From Phoronis australis (Eukaryota; Phoronida; Phoronidae): DNA of 64,000 nucleotides. Position 1 is the first letter of the stretch. Each line of letters opens with the position of its first letter. The notes beneath the pieces are model-generated. The model made no database searches, was not told the origin of the DNA, and was given only the letters and a program-made list of their open reading frames with translations. Below are positions 9,885 to 21,800 of this stretch, piece after piece. Position numbers and translations under genes: made by a program. The stretch is from NCBI GenBank assembly GCA_002633005.1, contig NMRA01000167.1, positions 433,124 to 497,123 on the forward strand, in the 5' to 3' direction.

Positions 9885-12800
9885 ATGTGGACGTTCGTGT
9901 CAGCTCTTGTGCACCATTGTGGTTACTTCTCTATATGTGTAAGTATAGCAGTGGGTGAGGATAATTCTTTGACAGTGTCAGAGCGGGTTCGGCGCAAATA
10001 GACTACCTTCGAGCAATCATCATGCCTCTTGTCTGGCTAACTGTTCTCAGTGAATCTGCCATTTGTGAGTGAGCTTTTCAGACAATAAGTATGTAGGTGA
10101 TACTTCAAGCATTGTCCTCTTGTGTGGCATTTCTGAGTGTTCAAAAGGACCTGGAAATGGTACTTGAAGTTTCACGCAGAGGTTCAAGAAGGGCATTCAT
10201 GCAGAATGGGTTTCCCAAGAACCCATGTCCATTCCATCATGTCCCCTGCTAAGGTCCAGCTGCTGTAGTGGGGTATATGTTACCAATAGTACGGTGCCAT
10301 TCTATGGGGACATGGTTCTGCTATAAAGTTGTTTTGTATGTTAAAAGGATATACTAAACCCTGTTTTGATGATTTTAGTTTGAACCTGTTATTTATTCAT
10401 CATTGGCGTAGCAGCAGGAATCCCCTGAAAACTAACTCATCTCCTATTTCAAAAATTGGACATTGTGGTCCTTGGTGGGTGGTCTTTTCCCACATTTGCC
10501 ATGTGATTTGTTGGTCATATACTTGCCCAGGGTTATTTCATTTCAGCCACAGGCGTCCTCAGCTTCTGATCGTCCCCAATACACTACATTGGGGACGATC
10601 AGAAGCTGAGGACGCCTGTGGTTTCAGCTAGCTAGAGAACTCGATCCATATGTTTTTTAGTATCTGTCAAAACTGGGTTTGATATCCTTTTAAATAATTT
10701 CCAAAATGCTGAACAATGCAGAGCATCCTAACTGTAAGGGTGTCTAAATTTGACAATTAGTTACGTGTCCATTTGTACACCGCCTAGCTGCACTCCTGCC
10801 TGAAAGCGTGCATGGTTCAACGTGATTAGTCAACGGCTCTACAGTCTAACCACTCTGCTTGTAATCTTTAGAATGAAATGTCTTGTTTTGCAAGTTTATT
10901 ATCCTAATTGTTGCGTGCAAATTATGTTTTCAATTGTGGTTGAACATTTGCCTTGAGGTACATGGGAATTTCTCCAGGTTCTCCACTGAAACATCTGCGC
11001 TAAGTCTATTTTTCGATGATTTTTGAGTTGCTCACTTTTCAAAAATAATAAACCCACATGAGACTGGTAAAAATGATGCGGCTGGGATCTGTATTTTTAC
11101 TTGTTGCCTAGTTGGCAAATCGTAGCATGTCATATATCAAACCTCGATCACTTGCCCCTGCTCAGTCTTAATTGCATGTGTGCAGCTTTTCAGAAACACA
11201 ACACGAGACTTTACATTACTGAAATGGGTAGGGACGCGTGTTTTGGCCTGAATTCTCTGGAACATCAGCTTCCTGAGCGTGTAAGATGTGGTCAAAATCT
11301 TGATAGTCTTTGTTGATGTATTAAGCGTACTATTACTTTTCATACCGGGGTTTTGTATACCAACACTAACTATATAACTTTATTGCCAAGTTTTGTCATT
11401 ATACTTAGTTGGTCTTTTACTAGTTGTATGGTCATTTTCTCCTGCATAAGTCCTCACGTACAATAGGTACTACATTCCTTTGCAGTTCATATCGCGGTCA
11501 CTTTAATTATAGCAGCTGTGCTAGCCTGTAACTGTTTTGTTTGTTAAACTGTCACACCGATGTTGATCAACATTTTACTTTAAATTATTTATCTCATGTA
11601 CCGAGCATGCATGATCTCAACTAGTGAATTTTTATAGTTGTTAGTTCGTCAGTTCGCTAACTCAGAAAACTCTTCTAATTTCAGTAGGAACAAGTTGAGA
11701 ATGAGGAATTGGTCCAAATAAAAATCTGGTTCTTGCACGGAATGTGGGTATATAGCAGCTTTTTGACTAATTAAATGTATCTAAATTAAGCCCTTCCACT
11801 TCCAATGGCACTTGGGGTTTACGTCACAATTTTTAGGTGCGTGTCGCTTTAAGTTAATCACCCTTTCTGGTGAACATGGGAAAGTGGAGCAAGGATCTGA
11901 GAGCAAATGGAGTTTCTTTGTCATTTTTTTTGTTTTTACTTATTAAGTTGAATTGTCATAATTTAGCTCCTTAAAATTTAGGTTTAATTCTGCATTTCAG
12001 GTAATTGGTGGTGTTACTGCACTTTTTATTGCTGTACTGATACACCGAACTGTAAAGTGGTTTCAAGAAGAGGGGCGACATAACATGGGAGATGTCTCTA
12101 AGGCTATAAAGCTCAGTGAAACGGAGGAGGCAAGTTTGATACGAGCCAGTCAAGACGATACTGACGACATAGACCAGGAACGAGATCTTCAAGAAGAGTT
12201 GGAGGTAAAGTCAAGGATTCAACTTGAAGAAACTAGTTGTGAGGTAGGTGATAGAAGCTTCGAGAAGAAGGAAAGTGCAGACATTCCTGAGAAACTTCAA
12301 GAGAAAGAGGAAGGAGAGCTTAACAGTCAGGTTGGAGAAACTGGTGACAAGATTAGGGATAGTAAAACGGAAGAAACAAGTTTAATACAAGCCAGTCAGG
12401 AAGATATTGACGACGTAGACCAGGAATGTGATCTTCAAGAAGAGCCCGGTGTCAAGTCAAAAATTCAACTTGAAGAAACTAGTTGTGCGGTGTCTGATAG
12501 AAGCTTTGAGGACAAGGACAGTGCAGACATTTCTGAAAAGTGTCAAGAGAAAGAAGAAAGAGAACTGAATAGTCAGGCTGAGCAAACTGGTGACAAGATA
12601 GGGCACAAAGATTTTGTGAACGAGGCATCAGTGGATAATTCTGAAGAGCTTCAAGGCAAGCAGAAAGGGCAGTTGAAGAGAAGGAGTGGAGGAAGTAGTC
12701 GTCGGGTAGAAGATACTGGCTTTGAGAAGTCTGAGCAGTTGCAAGAAAGTAGCAAGGCAACACATACGATGGTATGGATTTTGATATAGTACATGACTGG

Positions 12801-15800
12801 CCCTCTCACGAATATAGTTCTTTACTTAAAAACACGGGTTTCGGGCTCTGTATTCTGATTCTACTGATTAAATTATGCAGTTCGATCATCAACTGCCAAG
12901 TACGGTTCGGGACAGATTCTCATAAATCAAAACTGGCGTACACACAGCTCCCAACTCACAAACACTCACCAAGTGCCATCGAGTACGTGCACTGTGTTGT
13001 CAGACCGGCCCAAGTTTGTGAGTCAGTGACCTGTATAACCCCATGTTTGGCAGTTCTTGAGCCATGTTGGTGAACTAGAGTCCGAATTTCAGAGGCAGTG
13101 AATTGGGTTCATCTGCAGGTAATTCGGCTATTTTAAGTAAACCATTTTGCTCAGTACAGCTGCAGTATGCTGTTTCCCACCCTTGGAACAAACAAAGCAG
13201 ATTTCCAATTCTTCCCTCTATTTTTCGACCGTGAGCTTACCCAAATGTCACAGCTGCTTGATTCCAATTACTTTTAGTTTACAAATTTTACACAACTTAT
13301 GTACATGTACCCAACAAACACAGCATTGACTCACAAGACAGCTCACTTACTGCCAAACAATATTATCTGGACTGACAAAAAACATGGCTTGGATAACAAA
13401 TTACCTCATGCCTGTGCTCACAAATATGACTCGCTGACTCAATGTCCACCATGTTGGGCGTTAAGTGAGTGTACTGGGTAAGTCTAGGCTCAATTTTTCT
13501 GTGAAATGAATAGTTTTTGTTTCAGTACATTGTTTCGTTTATGGTTCTCATTTTTAACATTTCAGGGACCTTTTGTTAGCAAGGGCAACTCGAGCAAGAA
13601 ACAACGAAAGAAGCAGAGTCTTGAAGACTTTGGATACCAGTTCAATGAAGGTTCAGCTACTAATTAGTGCCTAATACTTATTGTATTTACTGCTCAATAG
13701 CATAAATCATCTTAATAACTGTTGATCTCTTTTCTGACCTCAACGGAAAGACATGTTGCGTTTTGTGGTTGATTAAATGCCATTTTCTATTTGCAACATA
13801 TTCCTCAGTGATACCATATTGAATTTCACAAACGACAAAACTTTCGGCAGTGAAGCAGAAAACGCTCGTAATGAGAATGGTTGCAAAAGAATAATTTTAA
13901 CTGCCGGTTCGAGTTGCCTCAAAATTGCTGACATTTTTTTGCTAGATCTCGGTGAGGTTGCTTACTTCAAAAGACACATTTGTGCAGGGAAAAGAGGCCT
14001 GTGATAATCACTTTGTCAATAGAGTCTTGTGAACCTACATTGAATTGAATTAAAAGCGAGATGCATTCTGGGATAATTTGATTATGGTCAATTCTCATGA
14101 CGTCAATGCAAACTTTAAAATAAATCTAACCATAGATGAAGTCAATGAATTTTACTCTGACCATAGCGTAATCTTGTCAGATTTCATAAGTTCTTAGAGG
14201 CCGTATTGAAATCTCAAAATGAATTCCCATACAACCCTTGACAGTCTTCGTAAGGTCAGTTTTTGTGTGTTACCTTGGATCATTTATCAGATACTGTGCA
14301 CTGACTTACACAGACCATTCTTTGACAGATTGATACGGTACAAATTTTTACTGGTTGTCATGACTTGTCTAATGACGTCAGTCAGTTACTCCTTAGTGAA
14401 ACTGTCTCTCTGTCAGCAGCAGCTTATTTCCTTATTAAAGAACACAGTGACTGTTTCACTTTGTCATGTCTAATAGCAAATTTCTTTCTTCCCGGCATAT
14501 TAAATAATATATGAAACTCTTGATATGGCCTTAGTTGGCATGCTGACCAGACTTAAAAACGCTTGCAATTATATTGGTCAAGTAAAATTATGCCAAGCTG
14601 CAATTTACGAAGCTTATTATTTTGTATTAGTGCAAGATTTACATGTTGCCGGCTGACTCATTTTACCCTGTCTATGGGTGTTTGCATGTTGTCACTGACT
14701 GGTGCTAATAGCTTTTGATGCAGTGATAGACAGAAGACTGGTGGGAGTTAATTACTTTGTTTATCTTGATTGTTTGTTCAAGTCTTCTCAAACAAAACAC
14801 CCAATGTAATGTCTATTCTATGGTCCAGTGCTGCGAAGCCGTGACTTAAGATGAGCACTATCAGTCACTTCCAGTAACTGTTTATAAAGTCTTAGATTCA
14901 ATAACTTGATGTCTCTAATAGCATTCTATTGACTAATGCCGTAACTGTTGAATCTGTTAATGTATCGTTAACTTTGACTGGAGTCCATTTTTTTCAACTG
15001 TCCCTGTCACTAGCCTGTGCCTGGTTATTATTGTCTCCTACAATATTCTGGAACTTTTTACGAATTCAAGCACATTCTGGAACTTTGTTGAATGTACCCA
15101 TTCTACAAACATATAGTAAGCACCTTGTTGCGGACTACTGTTCTATATTAATCATGTCGGAATCTACTAGAATGTTCTCTAGTATTCTATTGCGAACAAA
15201 TTACATTATGACTGACCTAGCCTTATGAGGTTGTGTCATTCAAGTGCTACCTGTTAGTAAACAAAGGGAACAGCAAAATATAACTCCTAGAACTAAAATC
15301 AGAGTCAGTTTACTCCTGACACCCAGGTATAACGACAAATTGTTTTCACAGCAGTAACGTTAAGTATTTTTGTTAAACATAGTTTGTTGAAATTTTATGT
15401 TTCAGTTTTCTTAAAATGGTAAAGCCAATACAAGGAGTGCCTTGAAATGGAAGACGAATTAAATTTTATGAAATTTCTCGTTATTTTGGCCTGAGTTTTC
15501 ACTTCTAATAGATTTACAAAAACAAATTGTGAAATTAAGATGCAGTTATGTGGCTCAGGGTACAACCCTCCTTCTGAAAGCTGTCACAATACAATCATTA
15601 CAGATGGTGAGTTGAGAAAGATTGATTCAGGGGCACCATTTGAATTTAACGTAATACCTGGTGACCACCACTATAACCAGATGCACTATGAGGAACTTGG
15701 GAAGGTAAGACAGTGAACATTGTGTTTTATGACATGGTTGATCGAATTCATGTCAAACTGTCAGTTAACTAAGCACTGTTCTCCACATGACAGTAAAGAA

Positions 15801-18800
15801 TTGTTCTTTTTGAAATGTTCCATTATTTTGTTTGGAGGGGCAGGTGTCCCACATTACCTTGAATCAATAAGTTCGAGCCTTTACAGGGATTGTCTTAGAA
15901 AAAATGTGGGTACGTGTCAAATAACCCAGAGCTACCTCAAATGCCAGTTCAGGGATCAATTTGGAGGACCTTTTGGTCACATTTTGTATTTTCTGTCTCG
16001 TGTTTTAGTGCACCCATTCGCATGAATTCAGGAACAATCACAGTACATTTAGCAATTTTTTAAAAGACCCAATGACGTCAGGCCCATTTCTGAAGTTACT
16101 CTGCCTTCATTTCAAGTGTCTTTTGCAGGTGGTTGATGATTACGTGTATTGTCTATTGGAAGCAGAAGGCCTCATTAGAGTCACCATACCAGTAAGTATG
16201 CAGATTGTCGGAGTGTACTCAGAGTGATCAACATACCAAAAAGGTTTTATAATAAAAGTCCTGGGATTTATTTATTTCACACTGGCTTCACATCCACATT
16301 CTGTTACAGGGACGCTATTCTTTGAGACGTGGCGTTCATTAATTTCTAGGCCAAAACTACATTGAAAAACAGAAAAACAATGTCTCCTAGTAAGTAGTTA
16401 TTCTCGTTTTTCACTATCATCACAGGAGACAAGGAAAGCAATCACCTTACATTTGCCTGTCATCGGCTTAAATTTCATGACACATAATTACAGGCTGTGG
16501 CAGACCCTGCTAGTATTGGAGACCCGCATTATGTTGGAGACCCACATTTTTAAATGACCTGGGTTCTATTAGAGGAATGCTTCTGTCAGAAACCCAGCTT
16601 CTATTAAGCTTTTGGTACCGTGCCTTTCCCACTAGTCCTAGTGCTCATTGTTAGATTTTTTGAATGATTGTCTATAAATTGCATTATCTGGAATCCCATT
16701 CAACTCAGCCTGCCTCATAAAAATTTTTTGCCTTCTTGCTTGCTCCAGCAATGGTACATAGTCATAACTTTGTCAAGCATGCATCACTTTATCATTGTCA
16801 ATCTTTTAGTTATACTATACAGACACATACCATATGTCAGATTAATGACTGAAAGCAATGTTATGCAATGACTTTAGAGCCTTGAACTACTGCAATGACT
16901 GCATTTTTTGCTGGGTTAACAACTGGTGTATTGTGTTCCTAGTTAAGCTCAGACCTGAGTCAAAACAACAAGTCCTACATAAATTTATGCTGCTCATTAT
17001 GTTGTTCTCTCCATCATCACTCTTCCACTCCATTGTGTTTACTTTAGCCTCCCACTTTTCACAACTTAATTGCAGATTAATACTAATGCTAACAAACCAA
17101 CTGGTTTCTTCTTCATGAGTGAAGATGCTGTTAATCAAGACAGATTGTTAGTGCTGATCCATGGAAGTGGTGTGGTCAGGGCTGGACAGTGGGCAAGAAG
17201 GTCAGGTTGTGGTCAATACAATGTTAATACCATAGAAATGTCAAAGAACCTATAGTTTAAATATTGTAATATCTCACCTGGGGCGCAATAAGGTGGACAA
17301 ACAAATTACGTGTACAGTTTGTGAGCCCACAGAGTAAATATTGCTGTCATTTCTGATTGGGCATGTAGCTTCTGCCTCTCTACCTTTTAAACCCCTGGCA
17401 GTTTCTTTTTGACATTTATGGAAATGTTTGTGTGAAGCTCCCCTAGAGGCAATTTTATTTTTTACGCTGGACTGTGTGCTTACAATTGAGAGATTTTATC
17501 AAACTTCGTCAAATAGGATTCTATTGATAAGAAGACTATGCACTGTCATTTTCAAACAGGTTTGACGTGTTCTGCTCCATGGTGGCCATTGTTACTGTTT
17601 TCAACTCTGCTTAGTAAAATAGTTTAAGGGAGGTGATGTCGTCTACCCATTTTTTGATTGTGTTCGATGTATATTGCACCATCTAGTGACCGATTTAATG
17701 ATAATATTAAAAACCCTAAGACATTAAGCATCGCGGTTGCATTTCAAATGCTTTGCCTCGTTCGCGTTCATCAGCTTCTATAGAAAATTTTTGAACAATT
17801 TGCATTAGATGCTGTAGTCCAAATGATGAAAATTTGTCCAGAATTGTTGAGATTGATCATTCCATGAAATTTACTTAAATGCTAAAAGAACTTTTAACTT
17901 TCTATAATTGACCAAAAGCAAATATATGTTTTCTCTATTTCATTTAGCCATTGAGCAAGGTGAGTTTACTTACAAGCGTATAATGGAAAACGGTCATACG
18001 TTTGTTTTGACCCTCAATCTAAGGGTCTTGATTACCGACTGTATGTTGACACAATGAGAAAGCATTGGTGTGATCATAAAATATGACTTGGAACTGGAAT
18101 AAGACCAATGAAAGCAGATAGTGTGTGCAATATGAGTTTCATTACACCATATTGTGTGCCTCACAGTATGGATGCCATTTTGTCTGTGAAGTGAACATAG
18201 AGGCTTCAGGGAGTATACGTTGGACACACTATTATCACTGGCTCTTTTTCTGTCCACAAAAAGGGCAGAAAGTGAAATCAAATACCTTAATTCTTCAGGC
18301 AACTCTTATCCTAAATACTGTCAGATTAAAGACAGTACAGTAAATAGTAATTGAGCGGAATGACTTGTGGTTGTCTGACCATCCAGAGTTTCGTGCCTGC
18401 CAGTTTGGGATAGTCCATCATGACAATGTGCATGTATATGTTATGTGACATATCCATAGACTAGTTCTTAGGTAGTGTGGAATGATGCATTGCTATAATT
18501 TACCTGGAGATCTGTTAATTGATACGAAACAAAAAAAAACAGATTGTTACGTAATATGTCACAGTCAAATATTTAGAGTTTCCCTTTGGTAAAACTGAGG
18601 CACCTTTTCACAGTGAGGCTTCTTTTAGAGCACAATTGTGTCATTGTATTTTGGTCATATTATTCACGGTATTGTCTGGATATGTGTTATTTGATTTATT
18701 TAATACATGTACATACAATTGCTACCACTAACTTGATGGTGGATATATGGGGTATGGTATCCAGGTTCCCTAATGTCACAATCTCATGTTTACAGACTGA

Positions 18801-21800
18801 TCATCAATAACAACCTACAGTGTGGTACCCAGCTGCCGTTTATTAGAAAGGCCATGGAGGATGGTTATGGTGTTGTTGTGATGAACACAAACTTAAACAG
18901 TGATGAAGATTATCAAGTCATCAAGGTTAGTCACTTGCATTTTCACCAGCAGAGCTAACTGATATCATCTGCATTTTGTTTTCAAGACTGGCAGACTTTC
19001 TACAAAAATCAAATTAAACTCGAAACTGGATACTTGTCTACTCATTCTCCAGGGCAGCTCAACTCCTGAAGAACATGGATACTACGTGTGGAACAACTTC
19101 ATTCTTAAAGGGCAGTGTAGACACATCGCCATTGTGGCTCACAGTTATGGTGGAGTGGTGGTTGGCAGTCTGGTACGTTAATGTTTTATGCGATGAATCT
19201 GTCACTTATCTGAGTCTGGCATGACTCTCTCTCATGATGAGAATCTAAAATGTCTGGATGGTAACCGTTTCCATGCATGGAAAATCGTACAAAATGACAA
19301 GGGGTGAAAACTTGTGCCGATCCAATGTATTACTAAATTTTTGCAAAATAAACAAAAATGCCTTTATTCCGTGAGTGATATTGCAAAATCACGCTAGCCA
19401 TTTATTATGCTTGGCAACATTCTTAAGCAAAAAATACATCATTTCTGTTTTTTTTGTGGGAACAAATACTAGTAAGTCAGTTCATAGAGAATGACATAAA
19501 AAGTTCTTGGAAAATTTATGCCAAATATGTGTAGGAACCAGTTGCTGCATAGTTCACGTGCTATCAAAAACATTTTCCAACAGGTACCTTATCTTGCCAC
19601 ATCCCACCTAACCAATTGTTTCTATGTGTTTGGTGATTGTGATGTTTCATTTGGTTTGTTGATATCTTCAACTTTTCATTGCCAGGGCATAATCATCTTA
19701 ATACATACTGTATGGTGAAAAATCTCTTGGCGTTTGTAAATTTTGGAGTCTCATGTGAGGGCAAGTTAATTAATTTTATTAGTCAAGTGAACTTTGTTCT
19801 GTGCAGGCCAACGAGTTCAACAGAGATTTCCTGGACAGAGTCTTTGCCGTGGCTTTCACTGACAGTTTTGGCTACCAGTTTGGGACCAAGTCACCTCTTT
19901 ATGCTCTGTTTAAGAGGGTAAGACAGGACTACCTGTGTCACAAAGAACTTATTAAGGCTACTAAACCCTGTTTTGATGATTTCAACTAATCCTGGTTCTG
20001 TCATGCTAATGCATCATTGGTGTCAATCTTGAAAAATAAAGGCAGGAATCAATTAAAAACTCCCCTCTCTCACAAATTGGATATTGTGGTTCTTTGTATG
20101 TGGTCTTATCCTACAGTTGCCGTGTGATTTCCTGACAGCATAGGCCACGCTTGCCCGTTTGTAAGGAGTTTCCAGATTTTCCTGTGAACTTTTAAGGGTT
20201 GTCGAGGGTTACGAAGCATTATCTTGTTTCAATGAGCTGGATGGGGAACGTCGTTTTTAGCATCTGTTAGTAGGCCAAATCTGGGTTTGATATCCTTTAA
20301 TGTGTGTTGTCCATTTAACATTGGTTGTGATGGATTCTATTAAGTTGTCAACCTTAAAGTTTGTGATTTTTTTTTGAAAACTGTTCTGTCACATTACCTT
20401 GAAATGAATAAGATATTGATCAGCATTGCTACCCTTAGCAATTGGCATTGTTATTGTGCCAACAAAGGAGCTGTTTTAGCTGATTTCAACTGCCTTGCCG
20501 ACCTCCACCCATTTTCCAATTTCCATGCCTTTCACGCTATTTGCCATCTGAGTTTAATTTGTCAGGTTGCTAGCTGACATTTCCATTTTTAGACATTTTA
20601 AGGACGGGTTTGGATTTTGAACTCATTTAGTGTTCAGAAAATATGAATGATACACTTGTCTGTTAACATTGGACATTTCAGATATTGAGGAACGTATTAG
20701 GTAATATTGACAAAGTTGCAAAGTTGATATACTTTTTCATAATTAAAAGACCGAACCAGTTAGTAATTTTTCTTTTGTCACAAGTTTATAATCCTAACAT
20801 TATTTGCACTTTAAAGTGGAGGTGTTTCATTTTCACGTTATCTTAATAGATTAAGATACGATAACGATCAAATTTGTAAGCAAATCCCCTGGAAATTTGC
20901 CACACCATGCTACAGGCCAAATTTCTCTTAATAGGTATCTGTCAACTGGGTGTCAAGTGATAGACCACTGGATGAGCCAGTTGGAGGATATGGCCGGGAC
21001 TTCCAAATGAGGTCTGCTGGTAAGTAGGACTTACTGTAGTTACCAAGAATGAGTTAAGACTTGGATGGAAACCACCAAACTTAATCAAAGACTCAATTCA
21101 ATGATAGTCTAGCCTCGAGCATTCGACTTAAGTTTTAAGTTTCATGTTAGTTGATAGGTCTTATTGAGTTGTGTCTTGCATACTGTAATATTTGGTGGTC
21201 TTGGTCTTCATTGGTCTTGGGCCTATTGCATACAGCACAGGTCACGAAGTTTCGTCCCACTGGTCGCTAATGAATAGGCAACCAGTCAGGAATATAGCCA
21301 TCTAGTGGCTAATTGATATAGACCACATGGACAACTTTAATGCTGTGACAATTTTCAATGCAAGCTCTTGAATATCCCCTTTTTAAAAGACCCTTGTTGT
21401 GCCATGTTCCGTGATTTTCATCTGTTCGACTGCAATAATATACTGTTGCTTTTATGCACATTAGAAATTAATCCTCAGCATGCAGTGAAGATCTACTGCT
21501 TGTCCTGGTTTCTTACCCAAGGGACGATCGCTGTGGGAACGGAGCTAACGATTCCAACCAGACCAGTTACCGATTTGTTGCTGCCCGGTCAGATAAGAAT
21601 TCCTGTCCTGAGCTTTATGTTTGTACCCTGGGTAACATCGTCATCAGCTGACTTGAGGTAGTTGGTAAAGTTTTGTGAAAAAAGTAATGAGTACCCTAAT
21701 ATGTTATAATTTGTGATGCACCAGCAATGTTTTAGTGTTAAATATTTTCGTATTCTTTTGCAGGAGTTACAAAACATGAATGGACTTCGTGGTCGAGCTT

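Noticed and set aside
12480-12763. Antisense frame over ARB2A exon 2
   Set aside because: A shadow of the acidic, purine-rich coding strand; no independent support.
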